From positions 2,325,501-2,389,500 of the forward strand of contig NZ_LR134383.1 in assembly GCF_900637635.1 (NCBI RefSeq): 64,000 nt of DNA. Reading direction: 5' to 3'. The translations under genes and the position numbers were made by a program. Source of the DNA: Legionella jordanis. Lineage in GTDB: Bacteria; Pseudomonadota; Gammaproteobacteria; Legionellales; Legionellaceae. The notes under the pieces were generated by a model, which saw only the letters and a list, made by a program, of their open reading frames with translations, was not told the DNA's origin and did no database searches. Positions 8,908 to 19,500 of this stretch are shown piece by piece. Positions within the stretch are counted from its first letter, which is position 1, and each line of letters begins with the position of its first letter.

Positions 8908-11834
8908 TGGACACCTCTTTAAACAGCCTGTGTGGGGCATTGAATAAAATTCTTGGTTATTTAAAACCTCAACACAATGCCATCTCTTTTATTATTCTCA
9001 CAGGAAAAACCCATCAGGGAAAATCCGCTTTACTTCGCCAGACAAAGCTTAACCACTACCCGTTAGAAACAGAAGTAAATGCTCAGTTTTACTACAATCA
9101 AAATGGCGTTATTCTCGAGCTTGGTGAATCCTGGATTAATCAAAGTGATAGACTTCTGGATCACAGCCTAAAACAGCTAAACCGTTGCCATAAGACCGTT
9201 AGAATTACTGGTCTTATGCTTTGTGTGGATGGCAGTGAATTATTACTTACAGAGCCCGTGCAGCTCATCCAGCATTGCAAGTCGCATGCGCAATTGTTAG
9301 AACGTTTTGGCCAAGCCCTAGGATACACCGTCGATGTGGCAATTGTTCTTAGCAAACTCGATGCTTTGTCAGGTTTTTGTGATTTCTTTCAAGCGGATCA
9401 CTTAACTGATCTGAACAAGCCGTTGGGCTTTTCCTTAAGCACCGTCGTTCAGAGAAATAAATTTCTTGATTATTACCGCTATAAATTTGATCAAATGCTG
9501 GAAGTACTTAGTCAACAGACTATTAACAAACTGCATCCTGCACGCTCTACGGTTAAGCGAACACTCATTCGCGAATTTCCATTGCAGTTGGCAAGCTTGC
9601 GAGTTCCCATACAAAGCATCATTCAAAATTTGTCCGTTCAATTGTTCCGTATTCAAGCCATTTATTTCACCAGCGCCGAGCAAGGTGGCTTGACCGTTGA
9701 TAAGTTGAATAAAAAAATTCAGCACGAGTATGCACTGAGCGTCCAGGATAAATTCCCGCAATCGAATAATTATCGTGCTTATTTTATTGAGGGCGCCATT
9801 CATGCATTTCAAGAGCAAACCAAGCGATTTACTGCCCAAACGAGCATCACGCAAAAATGTTTATTGGGTTTGGGGGCAGGTATCTTAAGTCTCTCCCTCA
9901 TCTGGGTAGTGAAACAACACGTTAAGACATCAAGGCTATTGGATGAAGCCAGCAAGGAGCTTATTACCTATGAAACCTTCCTGGGTCAGGCTAATGATAA
10001 AACCTCTGCTCTTTATCATCTATCGCGAGCCGTGAATAGGCTGCAACAAATTCCCAACAGCATTCTTTCTGTAGCTTCCGTTGAGCAATTAAAGAGTCAA
10101 TTGTATAACAACAGCAAGCATCGTCTGCAAGAAGATTTTTTACCAGAATTATTGTCTGCGGTTGAACATGTGATACTTGATCCTGCTCAAACACAAACCG
10201 CTCGTTATCAAGCATTGAAAATCTATTTGATGCTTGGTGAGCCTCAATATTTTTCCGAAGCCGAAGTAACCCATTGGTTTCAGGACTACTGGAAAGCCAA
10301 TCATCAAGAACACAGCATGCACAAACGCTTGATTCTGCTCCAGCACGCACTTAGACAACCTATGCAGCCCATAGCAATCAATCGTCAATTGGTTTTAGAT
10401 GCCCGTAATTACTTAAATGCCCTCCCTGCAACTTATTTATACTACACACTGGCTAAACATAATTTCCCAAGCAGCAAACAAACCATTAACGTCCAGGGGT
10501 TTGATTTAGCAGCGCGGGAAATTCCCGCTTACTTTAGCAAGGAAGGATTTAAGACCGTCATTGCATCCTTACCAGGCATTGCAGCGCAACTACAACGTGA
10601 AAATTGGGTTTTGGCTCGACAGGATTTGAATGAACTTCATGCACAACTTGAACAAGCTTATTGCTTTGAGTATTTAACTTGGTGGCAAAATTTCGTACGT
10701 CGAACAAAACCATTACACTATCAAGATTATCAACAAGGCCGCCAGTTAACCCAGGAGCTGCATCGCAGTAATGCTTTGTCACAACTGGTCAACCTGATTC
10801 AAAAGCAAACTGCTCCTGATCCGAATGAAAACTCGGCTTTATTCAATCAAAAAATTGCCAATGAATTTACCAATCTGAATTTACTCAGCGGCACAGCTGT
10901 CAACGATCTAAATCAAGACGTCAACGAGTTGGAAAAATTCCTTACTACTCTGTCTTTAGTCAATGATCAAGGTAAAACCGCCTTTAATTTGACAAAAGCC
11001 CGCTTCCAGGGCGGTTCTTCTTCTGACGCTCTAAGCACCTTGTATCAAAAAGCTCGACAGTTGCCTGAACCGGTTGCCAGCTGGGTGAAACAAGTGGCGG
11101 ATGATACCTGGTTTATTTTTATCAATGAAAGTAAGCAATATATAAATCGCCAATGGCAACAAATAGTTTTCGAAGAATATCAAAACAGCATTGCCAATCG
11201 ATACCCACTTGATGCTTCAAAAAATATTGAAGTCAGCCTTAATGACTTCGATCATTTCTTTTCACCACATGGCACGTTAAATGGTTTTGTCGCCAATTAT
11301 TTAAAACCATTCCTGGATACTTCCACTCCGCAATGGCAACCTAAGGAAGTGAATGGTTATGTGATGCCCATTTCCAACGATCTAACCAATGAGCTAATAA
11401 GAGCAAACGTAATCACCAATATGTTTTTTACTCCCGATGCAGAAAAGAGCAAAATTGAGTTCAGCTTACAAAAAATTAACCTCGATCCAGTTGTCGCGAA
11501 TCTGCAACTAACATTGGGTAAAACCACTTTGACGGATAATCAAAGCACTGAATCACTGACGCAATTTAGCTGGCCTGTGAGCGATGCCAAGTTGCGTTTG
11601 GACTCCATCGAAGGCAATCACTTTGAATTGGAAGAAACAGGCCCTTGGGCATTTTTCAAAATGCTGCAAAAGGTAAATGTTTTGGTTGATAGCGAAGACA
11701 GTGCAAGCTTGCAAATCCTGTTTGAAGTCAATGGCAACTCTGGACGTTATTTACTTAAAACCCAAAATCAAATCAACCCTTTCAGCCCAGGAATTTTGAC
11801 CGGTTTTATATTGAAGGAAACGGTTACGGGTTAA
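8907..11834 (+). CDS. icmF: Dot/Icm component IcmF
   Basis: A 975-residue IcmF/TssM family inner-membrane protein, close to the length known for L. pneumophila. A Walker A-like motif GKTHQGKS lies at 33-40. A membrane segment lies near 315-335 (LLGLGAGILSLSLIWVV), followed by a long periplasmic region ending in the C-terminal beta domain typical of the family. It works with IcmH/DotU to stabilise the transporter. Only one strong membrane segment is visible, so the N-terminal NTP-binding part should be cytoplasmic. It ends in a GC-rich hairpin shared with the convergent dsbD-like gene. Confidence 0.92.
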   Translation: MDTSLNSLCGALNKILGYLKPQHNAISFIILTGKTHQGKSALLRQTKLNHYPLETEVNAQFYYNQNGVILELGESWINQSDRLLDHSLKQLNRCHKTVRITGLMLCVDGSELLLTEPVQLIQHCKSHAQLLERFGQALGYTVDVAIVLSKLDALSGFCDFFQADHLTDLNKPLGFSLSTVVQRNKFLDYYRYKFDQMLEVLSQQTINKLHPARSTVKRTLIREFPLQLASLRVPIQSIIQNLSVQLFRIQAIYFTSAEQGGLTVDKLNKKIQHEYALSVQDKFPQSNNYRAYFIEGAIHAFQEQTKRFTAQTSITQKCLLGLGAGILSLSLIWVVKQHVKTSRLLDEASKELITYETFLGQANDKTSALYHLSRAVNRLQQIPNSILSVASVEQLKSQLYNNSKHRLQEDFLPELLSAVEHVILDPAQTQTARYQALKIYLMLGEPQYFSEAEVTHWFQDYWKANHQEHSMHKRLILLQHALRQPMQPIAINRQLVLDARNYLNALPATYLYYTLAKHNFPSSKQTINVQGFDLAAREIPAYFSKEGFKTVIASLPGIAAQLQRENWVLARQDLNELHAQLEQAYCFEYLTWWQNFVRRTKPLHYQDYQQGRQLTQELHRSNALSQLVNLIQKQTAPDPNENSALFNQKIANEFTNLNLLSGTAVNDLNQDVNELEKFLTTLSLVNDQGKTAFNLTKARFQGGSSSDALSTLYQKARQLPEPVASWVKQVADDTWFIFINESKQYINRQWQQIVFEEYQNSIANRYPLDASKNIEVSLNDFDHFFSPHGTLNGFVANYLKPFLDTSTPQWQPKEVNGYVMPISNDLTNELIRANVITNMFFTPDAEKSKIEFSLQKINLDPVVANLQLTLGKTTLTDNQSTESLTQFSWPVSDAKLRLDSIEGNHFELEETGPWAFFKMLQKVNVLVDSEDSASLQILFEVNGNSGRYLLKTQNQINPFSPGILTGFILKETVTG

Positions 11835-11883
11835 GCGAAACCCGATTTTGGCTGTCATCTATCACAGCTGCTTCAATGCCAAT

Positions 11884-11908
11884 CACCCGGGGACCCAATC
11901 CCCGGGTG
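11884..11908. terminator. Bidirectional hairpin between icmF and dsbD-like gene
   Basis: CACCCGGGG and CCCCGGGTG pair perfectly (9 GC-rich bp) around a 7-nt loop, in the 85-nt space between the convergent stops at 11834 and 11920. Neither side has a good T-run, so efficiency is uncertain. Confidence 0.5.
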
Positions 11909-11919
11909 GACTCATTTCC

Positions 11920-13263
11920 TTAGGAGAGCTTCACCTGATCTAGTGCCTCAAGAAGTGTTTGTTTATTAACATAACCTACAAGACTCAGCTTGGGTAAGGC
12001 TTCTCCTTTGTTGTTATAAAATAACATGGTAGGCGTGCCATAGATTGCAAAAGCTTTTTTAATCCGGGCAACTTCTGCCGTGTTATCACCGATGTTTACT
12101 TTCAAATTCACCAAACCATTCATCGCCTGAGCAACAGTTGACTGGTTAAATACCTTGGTCTCCATTTCTTGGCAATCGCTGCACCAACTTGCATAAAATT
12201 CCAGAAAAACGGGTTTACCTTGCTGCTTGGCAGCAATTATCTGTTTTTCTATGTCTTGCAAATTATCAACTTTAATAAAAGGTGCTTTTGGCGAGGCCAT
12301 GCTTGTATTAATCATTGGTACTGCTGAATAGCCAATAATAGCTCCACTTATAATCAGCAAAACGCCAAAACCCTTTAGTAAATGGCCTGACTTAGTAGAA
12401 GCTGTTTTCAAAGTACCTAGACTAATGCTGCCAATAATGAGGAGTCCTGCCCACAAAAGTTGTGTAAGTGACTCAGGCAGTATGCGCCCTAACATCCATA
12501 TGGCCATAGCTATCATGATGAGCGCAAAAAACCTTTTGATGTTTGTCATCCATGGTCCTACTTTGGGCAGCAAGGAACCATGGCCTGCGCCAACCAATAT
12601 CAACGGCAATCCCATCCCCAATGCCATAACAAATAAAATCAACCCTCCCTTCATGGCTTGGCCGCTTTGAGCGATGTAAGAAAGAACAGCGATTAGTGGG
12701 GCAGTCACGCAAGGTGATACCACCAGAGTTGAAATAATACCCATCAATGCTACGGAAGCATAATTTGGTTTATTATTACGCCGACATAAAATTTGCAATC
12801 GGTTATTGAGGGCATTGGGAAGCCGTAGATCGAAAAAACCCCACATTGAAATAGCCATTAGCAAGAACAGACAAGAAAAGGCAATAATGACAATGGGCTG
12901 TTGCAGCAGTGTTTGGACGGTACTCCCCATATAGCCTGCGAGCAATCCAGCCGTTGCATAAGTAACCGCCATACCTAACACATAGCTGATGGATAGTTTA
13001 ACCGCCTGAGTGCCAGATAATGAACGCTGTCCTACAATGATTCCTGATAAAATAGGCACCATCGGCAATACACAAGGGGTGAACGCTAACATAATGCCCA
13101 AACCAAAAAATAAAGCCAAATAAACAAAGGCATTATAATTTTGAATCAGATTTATAATTGTGCCAGGATTTGAACTTTCAAATCCAAGTGAAAAAGACCA
13201 TCCTGCATGAGAAATACTCATTAAGACAAAAAAAACCGCGATAAGACCCTTAAAATGTTTCAT
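11920..13263 (-). CDS. DsbD-type thiol:disulfide interchange protein lacking the N-terminal domain
   Basis: 447 residues: signal-like segment 1-20, a DsbD/CcdA membrane domain of about eight helices, then a periplasmic thioredoxin-like domain from about 330. The electron-relay cysteines are all present: C64 in FTPCVLPMVP, C185 in VVSPCVTAP, and C361/C364 in SWCSDC. The N-terminal immunoglobulin-like alpha domain of full-length DsbD is absent, which is why the protein is about 120 residues short. It carries reductant from the cytoplasm to periplasmic thiols. The start has AAGGA 6 nt upstream. It follows, 109 bases away, a small Cys-containing membrane protein in the same orientation. Confidence 0.85.
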   Translation of the reverse strand: MKHFKGLIAVFFVLMSISHAGWSFSLGFESSNPGTIINLIQNYNAFVYLALFFGLGIMLAFTPCVLPMVPILSGIIVGQRSLSGTQAVKLSISYVLGMAVTYATAGLLAGYMGSTVQTLLQQPIVIIAFSCLFLLMAISMWGFFDLRLPNALNNRLQILCRRNNKPNYASVALMGIISTLVVSPCVTAPLIAVLSYIAQSGQAMKGGLILFVMALGMGLPLILVGAGHGSLLPKVGPWMTNIKRFFALIMIAMAIWMLGRILPESLTQLLWAGLLIIGSISLGTLKTASTKSGHLLKGFGVLLIISGAIIGYSAVPMINTSMASPKAPFIKVDNLQDIEKQIIAAKQQGKPVFLEFYASWCSDCQEMETKVFNQSTVAQAMNGLVNLKVNIGDNTAEVARIKKAFAIYGTPTMLFYNNKGEALPKLSLVGYVNKQTLLEALDQVKLS

Positions 13264-13372
13264 TTTAATTCCTTATTAATCAAGTTCAATACAACCTAAT
13301 CTCTTGGCAATGAATAAACTGCATTAGAGTTCTTCAAAAGCATTGATACATTAGGTCAATAAAATAACTGCA

Positions 13373-13702
13373 TTAACAAAGACGGATTGGGGGTCTAAAC
13401 AGACGAGAGTTCGGTAAACAAGAAACAAAATTCTTGTATGTAAAAACCAAAAAACCGGTAAGGATAAGCAAATAAAGATTCTGTAACAGTTTATTTTCAA
13501 TCAAAGTGTAGCAGCTTGAATTTTGGCAGTAGGAAACAGTCGTTGGGGTTCTGCCTGAACATTTGTTTGACGTTGTATATTGGCTGGGTGATGTAGTGGC
13601 CTTTTGATGACTATAGTTAAACAATGGTTTTATTGAAAATAAAACCAAACTCAAAATAACCATGCAGTGGAGCATTTTCATTAGGGCTTTCATAACTCTC
13701 AT
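13373..13702 (-). CDS. Small Cys-containing membrane protein
   Basis: 109 residues: a hydrophobic N-terminal segment (about 10-30), a short extracytoplasmic loop with cysteines (NKCSGR, YCQNSSCY), a second membrane segment (about 74-92) and a short tail ending FRPPIRLC. This layout with a proline-arginine tail resembles small proteins encoded beside copper and other metal-resistance genes, but I cannot assign a family. Its position before the dsbD-like gene hints at periplasmic thiol or metal chemistry. Several in-frame ATGs make the exact start uncertain. Confidence 0.5.
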   Translation of the reverse strand: MRVMKALMKMLHCMVILSLVLFSIKPLFNYSHQKATTSPSQYTTSNKCSGRTPTTVSYCQNSSCYTLIENKLLQNLYLLILTGFLVFTYKNFVSCLPNSRLFRPPIRLC

Positions 13703-13735
13703 GATAACAACTGTTATTCTCTGAGTAAAGATTAA

Positions 13736-16432
13736 TCAGTTTTTCATGGCCTCCATAACAAACTGGGGAGCGGGTTTTAGAGGTATGGACAGGATAACGG
13801 CGGTTCCCCCTACTGGTGAGTGTCCTAAACGAACATTCCCTCCATGGGCTTCAACAATGGCCCCACAAAGGGCAATGTCTAAATCAACTCGAAATCCTTG
13901 CCTAAAATGCTCGAGAATCAATTTCGATTCTCCATTCGAAAGTTCGGGTTTTTTGTCATATACCATAATGTGCAGATAGTCATTATCTCTCGTGACTTCC
14001 AAAATTAATGTGGTTTCTGGTTTGAAGTATTTACAAGCATTATCGAGCACTAGGCTAATGACTCTTTCTATGAGAACACTATCTAAGTAAAGCAAAGGTA
14101 ATTCTTGAGGGATCTGTGTTTCTATCCCTGGTGTTGGATGAGAGGAATTATTTTGTGTAGCTTTGCCAATAATTTCATTGATGCTTCGCCATTCTAGATT
14201 TAATTTCAATTCCCCACTTTTAATGCGTGCCATATCCAACAAGTTACTGACCAAATCAGCCAGGTGAGCAATTTCTCTTTTTAGGGATTGAGCCAATTCC
14301 TGTTGGAAAGGGGTCAACATGGAATCCGATTTCACTAAGGACTCAGCTAAATTTCGTAGTGAGTCAAGTGGCGATTGCAAGTCACGAGATAAACTCGTTA
14401 AAAGAGAGTTTCTTATTCTCTCTGATTCCATTTGTACTAAAGCTTCTTGAGCAATTTGTATAAAATGAACTCGTTCCAGGGCTATAGCAGCTAGAGCCGC
14501 AAATGTATTTAACCTCTGCCTTTCTTCTGGCGCTTTTAACCAATCCATTTCATTGGGTTTAATCACCAGTAAACCACGAGTTCGCATGGGTGCAACAAGT
14601 GGCAAATAAAAGAAATTATTACCTGGGAGGGTATCAGTCCCTAATCCTGCTGGTTCCTCATGATCAAAAGCCCATTGCGCAATACCCAAATCCAGGCCTT
14701 TCATTTCATCCGCCAATAAAACATCATTCTCCACAGGCAACTTAAGAAGCCCCTCTTCGTCAGGAAGCAGCAATCTGACCCGCACATTAAACGCGCTCTG
14801 AATATAGACGCTGGTTGATTTTAAAATGGATTCAACTTGCAAAGCTCCTGATAATTCCTTGGCAAACTTATACAGGACATACATTCGAGCCTCACGTTGC
14901 GCGGCAGCAAAGATTTGATAACGTAAATTCGCAGTTAAGTGCCCTGCGAGGAAGGAAAGAGCAAAAAAAAGTCCTAATAAAATGAGTTGCTGCCAATCAT
15001 GAATCAATAAAGAGTAGCTAAGAGGGATAAAATAGGTAGCGAGCAACAATATCATTAGCACGTAGGAAAGCAGCGCTGGCGCTCGCCCTAAACGTATACT
15101 GACCCAGATGATTCCAGGTAAAAAGAGCAGCACTACATTAAACGAACTCAATAGAGGTTGAACTATTTTAGCAATCAAGGCAGTTATCAACGGCACCGCA
15201 ATAGCCATGAGGAAGCGGTTGATGCCATGACCTGTCTTTTTTATTTTGATATTGAGCTGGCTTAAATTGGACGAGGGCTTCGATTCTTTGGACGGCACAT
15301 GACCTAATATTAGTACATCAAAATCGGGAGCATATTGCGCAATCAGCCAACTTACGGATTTTCGGCCCAACCATGCAGGACGGCTTCGCCCAAGAACAAT
15401 TTTAGAGAAATTTTGATTTTTCGCGTAGGAAATAATGGAAGCTGCAATCTCACTACCCGTTAGGATGGCTGTGGTCGCGCCTAATTCTTCTGCTAATTTC
15501 AAGGCTTTAAGAGCGTGCTGTTTTTTGTTGGGTGGCAAACGAACCAATTCAGGTGTTTCAACATGAATAGCATGCCATTCTGCATTGAGCTGACTGGCTA
15601 AACGAGCCGTACTGCGAACAACGTATTCCGCTCCAGGGTGTTCACCGATGCAAGCCAACAAAGCCGTATCCGTTTTCCAAATTTTGTTAATGGATTGTTC
15701 AATACGATAGGCTTGGACATCCTCTTCAAGTCTCTCAGCAGTGCGTCGTAAAGCCAATTCGCGTAGAGCAATTAAATTGCCTTTACGGAAAAAATTTTTC
15801 TGAGCAAGTTCCCCATGAGGTCCTTGATAGACTTTTCCTGCTTTTAAGCGAAGCAACAAATCATCGGCGGTTATATCCACCAAAACCACTTCATCTGCTT
15901 GCTCAAAAATAGTATCAGGGATGGTTTCTGAAATGCGGATGTTGGTAATACCACCAACAATATCATTTAAGCTTTCAAGATGTTGCACATTTAACGTTGT
16001 AAATACGTCAATGCCTGCTTCGAGTAGCTCCTGAACGTCTTGCCAGCGTTTTGGATGTCTTGAACCTGGCAGATTGGAATGGGCTAACTCATCCACTAAA
16101 ATCAGTTGCGGCTTTCTTGTGAGTGCGGCATCGATATCAAACTCCAGCATGGGTTTACCATGATAGGAAATTGTTTTACGAGGTAAAACTGGAAGACCGG
16201 AAAGAAGAAGATCCGTTTCTTTTCGGCCATGCGTTTCGAGAAGACCGACCACCACATCAAAACCCTCAATTTTTAATTTTCGGGCTTCAGTAAGCATTGC
16301 GTAAGTTTTACCGACCCCAGCACAAGCCCCGAAATAAATTCTTAACTTCCCCCTGGATGCATGAGCCTCCTGGTTCTTAACTTTGGCCAGCAAAGCATCG
16401 GGGTCGGGACGTTGATTACGCAATGCATCCAT
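13736..16432 (-). CDS. kdpD: KdpD-like sensor protein with degenerate kinase core
   Basis: 898 residues with full KdpD architecture: an N-terminal KdpD domain with intact Walker A GACAGVGKT (35-43) and a Walker B ILVDELAHS, a universal-stress-type domain (about 250-370), four membrane segments (about 405-500), a GAF-like region and a C-terminal kinase region. The kinase core is broken at every key point: the phospho-acceptor His of the SHDLRTP box is Arg683 (SRDLQSP), the G1 box DNGPG reads DKKPE, and the G2 box GLGL reads DLDI. The frame is otherwise intact, and AGGAG lies 7 nt before the ATG. No kdpABC or kdpE is in the window. It is likely a regulatory pseudokinase rather than a working histidine kinase. 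Confidence 0.85.
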   Translation of the reverse strand: MDALRNQRPDPDALLAKVKNQEAHASRGKLRIYFGACAGVGKTYAMLTEARKLKIEGFDVVVGLLETHGRKETDLLLSGLPVLPRKTISYHGKPMLEFDIDAALTRKPQLILVDELAHSNLPGSRHPKRWQDVQELLEAGIDVFTTLNVQHLESLNDIVGGITNIRISETIPDTIFEQADEVVLVDITADDLLLRLKAGKVYQGPHGELAQKNFFRKGNLIALRELALRRTAERLEEDVQAYRIEQSINKIWKTDTALLACIGEHPGAEYVVRSTARLASQLNAEWHAIHVETPELVRLPPNKKQHALKALKLAEELGATTAILTGSEIAASIISYAKNQNFSKIVLGRSRPAWLGRKSVSWLIAQYAPDFDVLILGHVPSKESKPSSNLSQLNIKIKKTGHGINRFLMAIAVPLITALIAKIVQPLLSSFNVVLLFLPGIIWVSIRLGRAPALLSYVLMILLLATYFIPLSYSLLIHDWQQLILLGLFFALSFLAGHLTANLRYQIFAAAQREARMYVLYKFAKELSGALQVESILKSTSVYIQSAFNVRVRLLLPDEEGLLKLPVENDVLLADEMKGLDLGIAQWAFDHEEPAGLGTDTLPGNNFFYLPLVAPMRTRGLLVIKPNEMDWLKAPEERQRLNTFAALAAIALERVHFIQIAQEALVQMESERIRNSLLTSLSRDLQSPLDSLRNLAESLVKSDSMLTPFQQELAQSLKREIAHLADLVSNLLDMARIKSGELKLNLEWRSINEIIGKATQNNSSHPTPGIETQIPQELPLLYLDSVLIERVISLVLDNACKYFKPETTLILEVTRDNDYLHIMVYDKKPELSNGESKLILEHFRQGFRVDLDIALCGAIVEAHGGNVRLGHSPVGGTAVILSIPLKPAPQFVMEAMKN

Positions 16433-16553
16433 AGATTGGCTCCTACCATAGCGGTCGGTGCAACATTCGAATCTTTAATTACCTCATGTCAGCACGATTG
16501 GAGCTGCTTATGGCAATCGCTATAACTTAAAGGCTGTTGCTTGAAGATAACCA

Positions 16554-19500
16554 TCAATGAACCTTAGCCAACATTTTAACGTTTGGATCTTTGGCGTAAG
16601 CATTTAGAATGTCATCGACTAATTGCTCGATAACACTCTCTTTGGCATCTTCTTCGATGAGCCCAGTCCCTTGCTTCATGGATCCCAGACGCATTTCAAT
16701 TTCTTTTGCCACGGAACCATTTGGAAATAAGGAAGCTAGCAGCCTTCGTGCTTCAGCTGGACCCAAATGACGATACAATTGATTACGCACCGTTGCGTCT
16801 TCTGCAGTAGTACTAAATGCCCACAATTCAACAGGACCCAGAGTTAACGTTAACAGCTGAACGTTTACCCCATTTTTCGTGGCATATTGCACAAGAAACG
16901 TTGCCCCCCCTTGACGAGGTCCATGTACCCTTGTTCTCAATGCGGTTTTCGCAGTATTAGATAAACCAAAAATTTGGCTTGTCTTTTCCACCGCTTGTGA
17001 CGGACCAGCATCCATGACGTAAATAGCCGTACTAAAATCAATCATAATTGCATCAAAGTCCTCAACGGATTGTGAAAGCAAGGCAATTTGAACCTTCCAT
17101 TTACGACCTTCCCGCATGTCGATAATAACTTGATCTCGAACTGCTGCAGATTTTGAAGTTCTATGGAATTCGTCATAAACAATACGTTTGGGATCCTCTC
17201 TGATTTCCTGGATACGGTCCCTATGATATTCCTGATATTGCTCAGGGATATTGCCTAAACTTTCCTCAGTTAAGTAATAATGACGCGCCAACACGTAGCG
17301 GGCAAGCATATACATGACAGCGGTTTGGCGGTCGGCTGCATCCCCACCACTCTTAGCCACTTCATCCAAATCCAAAGACACAACACGGGCATCACCGATG
17401 TCAAACGCTGTGACCCTCGACAGAATTGGATATTCCCTGACTGCTGCGGAAATCATTCGTGAAAACGCATTAATTAATGATTCCCCTGTGGGGGCGGTAA
17501 CTTTTTCATACAAGTCTTCAATGGAAGGAGTTCGGCAAATGGATGCGGCATCCGCCAGCAAAGGCATGGCATAACGTTGTGCAAGCATGGCTTCATGGGC
17601 AAACCCTGCTGAATACAATGCATCAGTAACTTCCCACCAAGTGGATTTCGAGTCTCTGACAAAACCGATCTCCTCGAGAATACTGTCGATAAATTCCTCT
17701 ACTCCAGGTGCATAGGGGGTAGGATTGTATTCGTCTGCCAAGCTTTTATAGAGTTCATCCACCACCATACCCGCTAAATCGGCCATACCATCATAGGGTT
17801 TAGCAGCTCCTAAAGGAGTAGTCAGCAGAGTTAGAAAATTAACCAGGAAAGAGCGCTCCAATGCGGTGGGGTAGCGACAACCTAATTGGGTATCAAAAGG
17901 ATTAATTGAATAATCAGGAGTCATTCTTAATCGGTGATAAGCCACCAAATGCCGTTTGGAAGCAGGCAGGGCTTCTTTAAGCAAAGAAATAAGCCCACTG
18001 CTTGATGGTCCGATATCAATAATTGCAATCCTGGGTAAGCGTGTTAATCCTCCAGAAAGACATAGGGCTAAATTCAAGGCATTGGACAATACGGATTTAC
18101 CAGAACCAGGACGGGCATAGACTAGATCAATCCATGTTGTCTGTTGTGTTGACCCGGGTTGAAACGGCCAAGGTTTACCATCCGGGGTACGAAACAACAG
18201 CGCACCTTGCTCCCAAGGAGAAGCAGGTCGGGTAATTGGCAACATACCGATAATATGAGACAAAGGGGCAACGGAAGGCACAGCAGCGCTTCGAAGCGTG
18301 GTTGCAAGCATGCTGGAAACAAATCCGGCAAAGGGATCCCCACAAATTTCTGAAACATCTGTCGAGCCCCATCCTTGAATGGCTTTTACCAATTCGGAAC
18401 TACGGCGTCTTAAAACTGGAATTTGATCTTCAGGGGCCCAAGTGGTAGCCACAACGCGAAGTCTCACTATGGCATCGTCAGTATTTAACTGTAAGTATTT
18501 AAGCAAATTAACCGAATCGCTAATTAGGCGATTTTGAGCGGATGAAAAACTCAAAATTGCAGCCAGCAATCCTTTGAGTTTGAGGGTATTTAATCCTTCA
18601 CTTTCCGCCAGAAACGAAATTCGCCACGGAATGTGTGAAGGAAGAATACGAGAAAATAGATTAACAAACGGGCGCAAGTCTTTGGGAAACAGATCAATGA
18701 AAACGGAAGAATAAATTTTATTTCCTACGCGAACCGTTCTCAAATCCAGGGCCTCTGCATCTCGAGGAATCACTTGCTTGGATAGAGAGGGCCATAATAG
18801 ATCAGAAGCATCTCCGTCAAAGCCATTGATTTCGCGGGGAATTATACGATCACCGGGTAAAGTTGCTTTCCAGTCATCGGCGGTGAAATCAGGGTCGGCA
18901 GTCATTCGAATTGCATGAACAGCATCATGCACTTCCATTAATCGGGCAAAAATATTTAGGGATTCAAGATCATTCATTATGGAACGAACATAAGCATCAT
19001 GGGTATCACGCAGCTCAGGTATTGCCGCATACACCGTTTGAGTGTTTTTAAAAGGAGGGGCTTTCATGTCCTTAAGCATCTTCATTTTTGCTTTATTGGC
19101 TGTCTTTAATTGATCTTGAGCCAAGTTATATGGACGCGTGTATAAAACAAAAAACACTCGTTCTTCAGCGCAATATTGAGCCAGGAAATTAACCCGTTCG
19201 TTAAAGAGATCATCAAGGCTCAACTCCAGTCTTTTCGCAGTTGACTCGGCCGGAGCATAAATGTCCTGTATTACCTTTTTTATATTTTGCTTATCGTGGC
19301 TGAAATAAACCTGCAAGGCATGACCAGGCCTTCCCATAGCTGCTTGGAATGCATTACTTAAGCCTTCAACGAGGCGTTCGAATTCTTCGCTTCCGGCAAG
19401 AGCAGTAATCCCCTCGATCTTTAAAATTGATAATAAACTACCATCGTGATTGACAAGCACCGTTGGACTGTCTGCCGTTTCTAAATCACAATAGGATTCA

